Source: Azolla caroliniana (taxonomy: Eukaryota > Polypodiophyta). Taken from it: a DNA stretch of 64,000 nucleotides. The notes under the pieces were generated by a model, which was not told where the DNA came from, did not search any database, and was given only the letters and a program-made list of their open reading frames with translations. The DNA lies in assembly GCA_043228905.1 (NCBI GenBank), contig JBHGNT010000018.1, positions 10,664,001 through 10,728,000 of the forward strand, given 5' to 3'. The position numbers were made by a program, and so were the translations under genes. Of this stretch, positions 57,404 to 64,000 are shown piece by piece (position 1 is the stretch's first letter; every line of letters begins with the position of its first letter).

Positions 57404-58840
57404 GTACTCCTTCGTGATCCAGAACGGTCCGGTCCACCGAAACCGCAACTTTCCCGGCATGTTCCCCATCCGTGTCTGGAATAGTAGCACCGGTTTCCTG
57501 ACTTCGAACTCCTTTTCGTTGCCACGCCGGTGTCGGTCCACAAAAGCTTTTCTCCTCCTTTGCTCCAGTTCGAGTTGTAGTAAGTTGGCTATTCGGTTTT
57601 CTTCTAATTCCAACAACGTCGCCAGCCGGATTCGTTCGGACTCCTTCTCACTTAAGCGCTCCTTTACCTGGATCCGTAAGCTGGGGATCTGGAACTCTAC
57701 CGGCATGACCGCTTCTAAACCGAATGCTAGTCGGAACGGGGTTGTCCGGATGCTGGTTTTGTACGTTGTTCGGTACGCCCATAACACGCTTTGCAATTTC
57801 GTATCCCAGTCGGTCCGGTTCTCGTTGACGATTTTTCGTAGGATGTTCTGCAGAGTTTTGTTCGTTGATTCCATTAGTCCATTGGCTTGAGGGTAGTAGG
57901 GAGTACTCTTTTTATGTACCACCGCGTAAAATGACGTCAGGCTTTCTACTACCTGCCCGAGAAAATGTCCTCCTTGGTCACTTATAAGCTCGATCGGGCA
58001 TCCATACCGGCACCATATGCACTCGTACAGGAACTTTGCCGTGGACGCGGCCGTGTTGTCCCGTAAGGCCTTTGCTTCTACCCATTTGGTGCAATAGTCG
58101 GTCGCCACTATGACATACCGATTTCCGGTTCGCATTGCCGGTGGCTTGAAGGGACCGACAAAGTCCAAACCCCATTTTTGAAACGGTTCCAATGGCAAGA
58201 CCGGGTGGTGTGGCATCCGGGCCTGCTTCGTGGGTTGGCCCAGTCGTTGACACAAATCGCATTCTTTGCTATACTTCACGACATCTTTTAGGGTGGTAGG
58301 CCACCACAGTCCGCTCTGCCATATTTTCCGAGCGGTTGCGTCGCCGGCATAATGCCCGCCGGCAATTCCACAGTGGGCTTCCCTGAGGATTAAATCCTTC
58401 TCATCGTTTCGCACTGCTCGTCTCCAGATGCCATCTGCCCCCTTGTGATAGAGGGTGTCTCCAACCAAGCAGAAATGTCTGCTTCTTACTGCTACCCTTT
58501 TCCTTTCATCGCGGTCCATGTTCTCCAGGGGTACTCCGGTGCTCAGGAACTGATGCATCTCAGTTAGCCACGTGTCTTCATCGGCTACCGTTGCATCCGT
58601 TGCCGGTTTCGTCGTGATCCGGAACAACTCGGCCTCGGGGAACTCATCCTGGACGCCGTCCCCTGCTTCTCCGGATTCGAGTCTGCTTAAGTAGTCCGCT
58701 ACCGCATGGTGCGCCCCGGGTCGGTGGAAAATGTCGAATTCAAATTCCTGTAACAACAGTGTCCATCGTGCAATTTTTCCCGTCAGGGATGCCTTCGAGA
58801 CCAGGTAGAGTAGTGCCGAATGGTCGACATGGAAGGAAAA
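57404..58840 (-). pseudogene. G1 RNase H end and integrase, between C4 and NA
   Basis: On the minus strand a long open stretch starts at the NA insertion within RNase H (VDHSALLYL) and continues with QEFEFDIFHRPGAHHAVADYL. Integrase follows: zinc domain HCGIAGGHYAG with CDLCQ; core residues in GLDFVGPF, LISDQGGHFLG and PQANGLMEST. A KERLSEKESERIRLA helix and the C-terminal RWTGPFWITKEY come next, where C4 cuts the frame. No internal stop is seen in this stretch. It is broken only by the two later insertions. Confidence 0.88.
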
Positions 58841-59360
58841 TGTTACCCCGTACGAGCTGTACGGAGAGTCAAGTGTGATGAGCGAGGGTCGAATATTATC
58901 ATGATGATGTTGTATATGTGTAGGGAACATAAATGTAATTGTGAGTCGATATGTATGTGAACACATGCACACGTGTGTGCATGTGGAGGGATACGATGAG
59001 GTGTGAGTGAGTGTCCAATATGAATGCTCTAGGGGGCTTACACCCCTTTGTATCTACCCCCTCTTGTACTATTTAACCCCTTTATGGGGAATGAATGATG
59101 AGGGAATCATTTCTCTCTATCTATCTCTCTTTTCATCTCTCTCTCTCTCTCTTATCCCTCTCCTTAACGTTGAACCCCCTTGGGAGGGGGGTGGAGCCAT
59201 TCTAGGCACCACCCCCCACCCCGCAATGCTTGTCTTGTTCTTCATGTTCTCTCTCACCATCTTACCAATCATCATCTCCACCATTACACAATGTCTATCT
59301 TCATCATCAATCATCATCATCATCATTCTCATTAACCCTAACCCTAAAAAACCTACAACA
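58841..59360 (+). repeat. NA 5' LTR (520 bases)
   Basis: Begins TGTTACCCCGTACGAGC and ends CCTACAACA. TATTTAA at 59070-59076 may be the TATA box in plus orientation. A CT microsatellite and ATC repeats lie in the second half. Confidence 0.92.
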
Positions 59361-61536
59361 CCTTTTGGCGACCACAGCGGCGGACCCCCTTTGATGAAGA
59401 AGTCCAAGAAGAGAACGTGGCAGCATGATGTGTGAGAAATGACAGAAACATGCAAATGACGGCGACGATGTTCAATGTATGTGGAAGCGAAGAAATGGAA
59501 ACGATGACGTTTGTGTACGAGTGCAAGAAATGATGATGCGATGGAGGAATGCATGAATGGCAACAATGGTTGTGCGAGGTTGCGATTAGTGTCAATGTGC
59601 GGGTTTCCGATGCGGTTAGCGACAATGTGCGTGTTTTTGAAAGCGTGGTGCAAGATGCACGGCTGTACAAACTGCGATGCAGTGGGAACCGGTGCCAGCA
59701 CGACCGGAAAGAGAAGCCCACCAGAAGACTGCGGAGAAAGTCGCAGTGTGTGGAGTGGAGACCGGTAGGATGTGCTGAGAATGCACGAGAGGTGGTTCTA
59801 AAAGAAGCAACACACAGAGAGTCGGAACCAGAATCGGAACCAGAACCGGAGCCGGTTAACACCGAAGGGCCGAAGAAGACGGAGGAGATGCAGATGCAAA
59901 CCAGACATCAACCAATAGCGCTGGAAAGATACGGACGGATGCACTAGACAAAGGTGACCAAAAAGACACAAGACACAGTAGGATGGGTCAAATGGACCAG
60001 AACAGGCCGCACTAAGACGACTCGATGGCCAGAGGACGATGGACGGTGCCGGACGACGACGAACCGACAGAGACAACGATAGAGACATCTGGAGATGGAC
60101 TAGACAGACACGACAACGCCTGATAATGGCCGGCCGACGGAGACGATAACAGAACCGGATGAGCAGCGGTGCCAGAGCGGTGATAGGACAACAGAACGGA
60201 CAGAAGGAGAGACAGTTGGAAGGGACCGGACAACCGGACAAACGACAAAAACGACCGGAAAGACGAAGGGACGACCGAACATGCCAAACGGACGAAGCGG
60301 CCGAACAACGATAGTTGGAGACAGGGACGACTGACCACAACAGAAAGTGCTGGAGACAGAGACGGCAACCTATGAACAGGTACCGGATAGCGCCAGACAA
60401 AGGTGACGATGGTCGGAATGGAGGCGGCCGGAATGGCCGGACAACGACCGGAATAGCCGAACAGTCATCAAAGTGGCCGAACCTGCGACGGCCAGACAAC
60501 CAACAATCGAGAAGTGGCTGAATAAATGGTGACCAATAGAGATGGAAAGATGGAGAAATGGTGAGCGAAGGCCGGAAAGATAGTGATGGCCGCACGGGCT
60601 AGATGGACAGGCGCCGGACAGGGAAGATAGAGAAGCATGTGCCGCCGGATAAGAGCGGAATAGCGGTCGACAACACCCAGAATGGCGACACCAATAGAGA
60701 TGGAGGAGAGGCCAGAAAAGCGCCGGCCGGAGAGCAACCGAAGAGCAGTTGGAGTGGCCGAAGGGCGCCGGAACAAAGGCGGCTGGACCGAGCGACGACT
60801 GAAACAGTTGCGGTCAGACAAGCGTCCGAACAGAGGCGGCTGGTCACAAAGCGATGGTGACAGAAATAGAGACATGAAATGGACAACTGAATAGGGATGA
60901 ATGGAAACCCTAGCCACACCGACGGAGAGCAATGGAGAAGAAAAAGGAACAAAGATATAGAGAGGGAAGCAAAAAAATTAGAAGAAACGAAGCAGGAAAA
61001 CACAAGAAGAAGAAGAAGAAGGAAGGAATCAGAGGAGAGACAAATAGAAAGGAGGGAAACGACAGAAGCAAGAGAAAAACAAGAAAACAAGAAAAGAAAA
61101 AAGAGGGAAAAAGAGATTGATAAGGGGCATTCGAGGAGTTTTGAAAACCTGAGGGCATCCGAAGATTTCATAAACATAAGGGTACATAATTAAAATTTTA
61201 AAAAATCAAAGGGCACCTAAAGAAGTTCGAAAACCCATTAACCTAAAAGAAATGAACGTGATCGACCACGACAACTCACAAAATCAACAAAGAATAACAT
61301 ACATACACACAACATTTTTAAGGACCCGAAAGAGGATACCAAAGTTCGTAAGACGACAGAATGAGAATGTTCATGTCGCGGAAAAGTCGCTGACCAATGG
61401 AGATGATCGAGTCAAGCGCTCCGATCGAGGGAGTCGATCGTTGAAAGGACCGATGGAAGTTCCGGTCGAAGAGATATCATCATCAAGGCATGTGGGATTG
61501 ACGTGCAAGGCACTTTCCCACGGGCGTGCCATATTG
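59361..61536 (+). other. NA internal region, purine-rich, non-coding
   Basis: 2.2 kb without a domain I recognise. The plus strand is rich in GGA/GAC/CGG words between about 59500 and 60900 and then in AAGAA words to about 61100. The reverse strand shows long serine/leucine-rich open frames, which I regard as composition artefacts. The primer site is at the left edge and the hairpin motif at 61503-61532. Confidence 0.7.
61503..61532 (+). other. Hairpin motif before the NA 3' LTR
   Basis: Identical over 30 bases to 48513-48542 on the other strand (G1). Arms GGCAC/GTGCC enclose CCC/GGG. It is four bases from the LTR. No polypurine tract is visible at this place. Confidence 0.85.
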
Positions 61537-62056
61537 TGTTACCCCGTACGAGCTGTACGGAGAGTCAAGTGTGATGAGCGAGGGTCGAATATTATCATGA
61601 TGATGTTGTATATGTGTAGGGAACATAAATGTAATTGTGAGTCGATATGTATGTGAACACATGCACACGTGTGTGCATGTGGAGGGATACGATGAGGTGT
61701 GAGTGAGTGTCCAATATGAATGCTCTAGGGGGCTTACACCCCTTTGTATCTACCCCCTCTTGTACTATTTAACCCCTTTATGGGGAATGAATGATGAGGG
61801 AATCATTTCTCTCTATCTATCTCTCTTTTCATCTCTCTCTCTCTCTCTTATCCCTCTCCTTAACGTTGAACCCCCTTGGGAGGGGGGTGGAGCCATTCCA
61901 GGCACCACCCCCCACCCCGCAATGCTTGTCTTGTTCTTCATGTTCTCTCTCACCATCATACCAATCATCATCTCCACCATTACACAATGTCTATCTTCAT
62001 CATCAATCATCATCATCATCATTCTCATTAACCCTAACCCTAAAAAACCTACAACA
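61537..62056 (+). repeat. NA 3' LTR (520 bases)
   Basis: Same length as the 5' LTR. I see two differences: CCAGGCACC for CTAGGCACC and CATCATACC for CATCTTACC. Confidence 0.92.
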
Positions 62057-62061
62057 GAAAA

Positions 62062-64000
62062 CTTCCTTCCGAGCAGATAGTGCCTGTACTTTGTGACACT
62101 ATACACCATTCCCAATGCCTTGCGTTCCGTCGTAGAGTAGTTCCGTTCGGCTTTTGAGAGTTTTCGGCTTGCGTAGTACACCGGTCGGTACCATTTCGGC
62201 TCCGTGAGTTGCATCAGAACGCTGCCGATCAGCTTTTACTCCAATCCGGCGGTTGCACCACCGGAGCTTGCGACAGCATAACCTTCAACGCTTGGTAGGC
62301 TTCCTCCTCCGTCTCCGCCCATAGGAAGGGTACCCTGTGTACGACGGTATGTAATGGTGTAGCGAAGTCTGCGAGGTGCCGTATCATCCGGCTATGCCAC
62401 CTTATTTGGCCCAGGAACCGGCTTAAAGCCTTTGCGTTATTTGGTGCTGGTGCCTCGAGAATCGCCTTGACTTTATCCGGATCTACCGCGATTCCTTCCT
62501 TACTCACCACGTGCCCTAGTAAGTTGCCGCTTGCCACTCCAAAGACGCACTTGGCCGGGTTCAGACTCAACCGGTACTCGCGGCACTTCTCCAAGCACAG
62601 CTGGAGGTGATCGAGATGCTCTCCGTGCCGGCTGTAGACCGCGAAATCGTCAAGGAAGACCTGCATAAAACCGGGGATATATTCCCCGAAAATTTCCATT
62701 ATTATCCTTTGAAAGGTCACTGGAGCCGTCTTTAGTCCGAACATCATCACGACCGCGACGAACACTCCCCATTCCGTAATGAACGCTGTCTTCTCCTGGT
62801 CGACCGGGTTCATTCGTATTTGGTTGTAGCCGCTAAATCCATCCAGGAAGCTGTAAACTTCGTGGCCGGCTACCGCATCTAACACCCCGTCCGTAAATGG
62901 TAGTGGAAACGCATCGGTCACTGTTGCGGCATTTAGTTTTCGGTAGTCCACGCATACCCGGATTTTGCCGTTCTTTTTCGGGACCACCACTATCGGACTC
63001 AGCCAGGTTGCCTGCTTGACTAGTCGGATAAATCCGACCCGAAGGAGCTTATCAATCTCCTCCTTCACCTTCGCCGCATAATTCGGATTCATCCGGTACC
63101 TGCGTTGAGCGATCGGTTTCGCGTCCGTACTTAGGTGAATTTGGTGCTGATAGAGCTGGGGATCCAGCCCTCGCATGTCTTCGTACGACCACGCGAACAC
63201 ATCCTTGAAGTCTGTTAATAATGCTATCATTGCCTTCTTTTCTTCCTTCGGCAATCCCTTTGCGACATTTACCGGTCGGGGCTTGTCTGTTGTGCCGAGG
63301 TCCACCTCCTCTAGTTGGGATGCTTTTACCCTCTGGGATATCGTCATTTCTCTCTCTAGGGATTCCTGCGCTTGTCGCAGTTCCCGGATCGCTGCTTGGT
63401 CCGGTTCATCCGGCGTCGTAATGTACGGTTCCACTGCCGCCGTGATATCCACCTCAAATAGTGGGACGATTCGTGGGTGTTCCTCAAGGTACCGCTCGAC
63501 TTCCTCGTCCGGTAATTCCTCCAACATGTTGATGCTTTCCGCATACAATGGAGTTGCTTCCTTACTGGTGATCACCCGTGGTTGCGTCGTTACTCGTACC
63601 TTTATTTTCCCTCGCCGGAATGTGATCATGTTCTTTTGCCAATTGTGCTTGATATGCGCCATTCGCAGCCATGGTCGTCCTAGCAGTAGGGGGTACGCGC
63701 GTTGTACATTCAGCTGCAGCACTACGGCCGATATCCGGAATACGTGGCCTCCGATCGTTACTTCCAAATCCCGGATAAGTCCGGTCGGTCGGACTGAGCT
63801 GGTATCCGCCATGCGTAACCAGAAGGGGCATGGTTCCCATTCCCGGATGCCCAGGTTATCGCATGTCTGTCGGCTGATGACATTTACCCCGGAGCCTCTG
63901 TCAATAATCGTTCCAACAATTTCCTTCCCTTTCACGATTGCCGTGATCGTCGGGCTACTTGTATCGACCACCGCTGGTCCTTCCTCCGGGTTGGAGAAGA
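62062..64000 (-). pseudogene. G1 protease, reverse transcriptase and RNase H start
   Basis: The frame is open from the window edge to 62229. The protease loop reads IIDRGSGVNVIS, with R where most relatives have G or T, and PLLLGRPWL follows. RT has VVVPKKNGKIRVCVDYRK, FLDGFSGYNQIRMNP and FLDDFAVYS. At 62229 the frame ends after PPDWSK: comparison with the family shows about 30 bases lost, including the first catalytic Asp of RNase H. RNase H resumes in another frame (RPVYYASRKLSKAE, TERKALGMVYSVTKYRHYL) until NA at 62056. G1 was therefore defective independently of the later insertions. Confidence 0.87.

Larger units (their letters stand above)
58841..62056 (+). mobile_element. NA: non-coding LTR retrotransposon (LARD-like)
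   Basis: Two 520-base LTRs (58841-59360, 61537-62056) flank 2,176 bases without recognisable gag or pol. GAAAA occurs at 58836-58840 and 62057-62061. The LTRs differ at about two positions, so it is young. A TGGCGACCACAGCGG site (59366-59380) follows the left LTR and fits a primer site in plus orientation. The 30-nt hairpin motif shared with G1 lies before the right LTR. It interrupts the RNase H of G1. Confidence 0.93.
48157..64000 (-). mobile_element. G1: large Ty3/gypsy element with extra 3' ORF, continues past the window
   Basis: Reading leftwards from 64000: protease-RT, RNase H (interrupted by NA), integrase (interrupted by C4), integrase end at 51883, an additional ORF (51678-48562), a hairpin motif and the 3' LTR (48157-48511). 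RT signatures (FPLPFTDGVLDAVAG, MMFGLKTAP, FLDDFAVYS) place it near the Tat/Athila branch by my recognition. No chromodomain is present. It splits G2 at 48156; ACAGG (48152-48156) would be its target duplication. The 5' LTR and gag are outside the window. Confidence 0.85.

Noticed and set aside
59500-61190. Serine/leucine-rich and lysine-rich open frames in NA
   Set aside because: They reflect strong purine/pyrimidine strand bias; no domains, no conserved start, and overlapping frames on both strands.

Overview
This 64-kb window is nuclear DNA of a flowering plant. It holds one intron-containing gene for a plant-type WD40-repeat protein, surrounded by LTR retrotransposons of the Ty1/copia and Ty3/gypsy superfamilies. 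Copia pol genes read in the order PR-INT-RT-RH and carry the plant initiator-tRNA(Met) primer site. The gypsy elements include a plant chromovirus (chromodomain after the integrase) and a Tat-type element with a second, archaeal-type RNase H. Nothing bacterial is present. I cannot name the species.

Layout, left to right. 1-222 and 5764-7091 are tandem-repeat and AT-rich sequence. They are split by a complete young copia element C1 (minus, 223-5758, target duplication CATAT). Chromovirus G4 (plus, 7092-11788) has open gag and pol and a 3' LTR but no recognisable 5' LTR. From 11789 to 23759 there is a patchwork: an RT scrap (B6), a copia gag-PR scrap (C6), a gypsy gag-PR piece with its 5' LTR (G5), a second copia family in which complete B1 (16453-22224) sits inside B2, and a 3' end B4. 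23760-25608 is a repeat-rich 3' flank. The WD40 gene lies on the minus strand at 25609-31327 in seven coding exons, with a microsatellite-rich upstream region to about 32 kb.

From 33 kb rightwards come copia B3, itself interrupted by a 1.2-kb TIR DNA transposon (34021-35244), and the Tat-like gypsy G3 (to 40442). After that, each element is broken by the next: copia C5, copia C2, copia C3, gypsy G2, gypsy G1. Only the left halves of these five lie in the window. G1 (48157 to beyond 64000) is in turn interrupted by the youngest copia, C4 (52170-57403, LTRs indistinguishable by eye, duplication GTACT), and by a non-coding LTR element NA (58841-62056, duplication GAAAA).

How the parts relate: C1 and C4 are near-identical relatives, each disabled by one different stop codon. 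G1 carries an unusual additional 1,000-residue coiled-coil reading frame between integrase and 3' LTR, with promoter-like sequence in front of it. The non-coding element NA has no protein of its own but shares with G1 a 30-nt hairpin motif placed directly before the 3' LTR, which suggests NA is mobilised by G1-type machinery. Most other coding regions are decayed, largely by C-to-T type stop codons as expected for methylated plant repeats.
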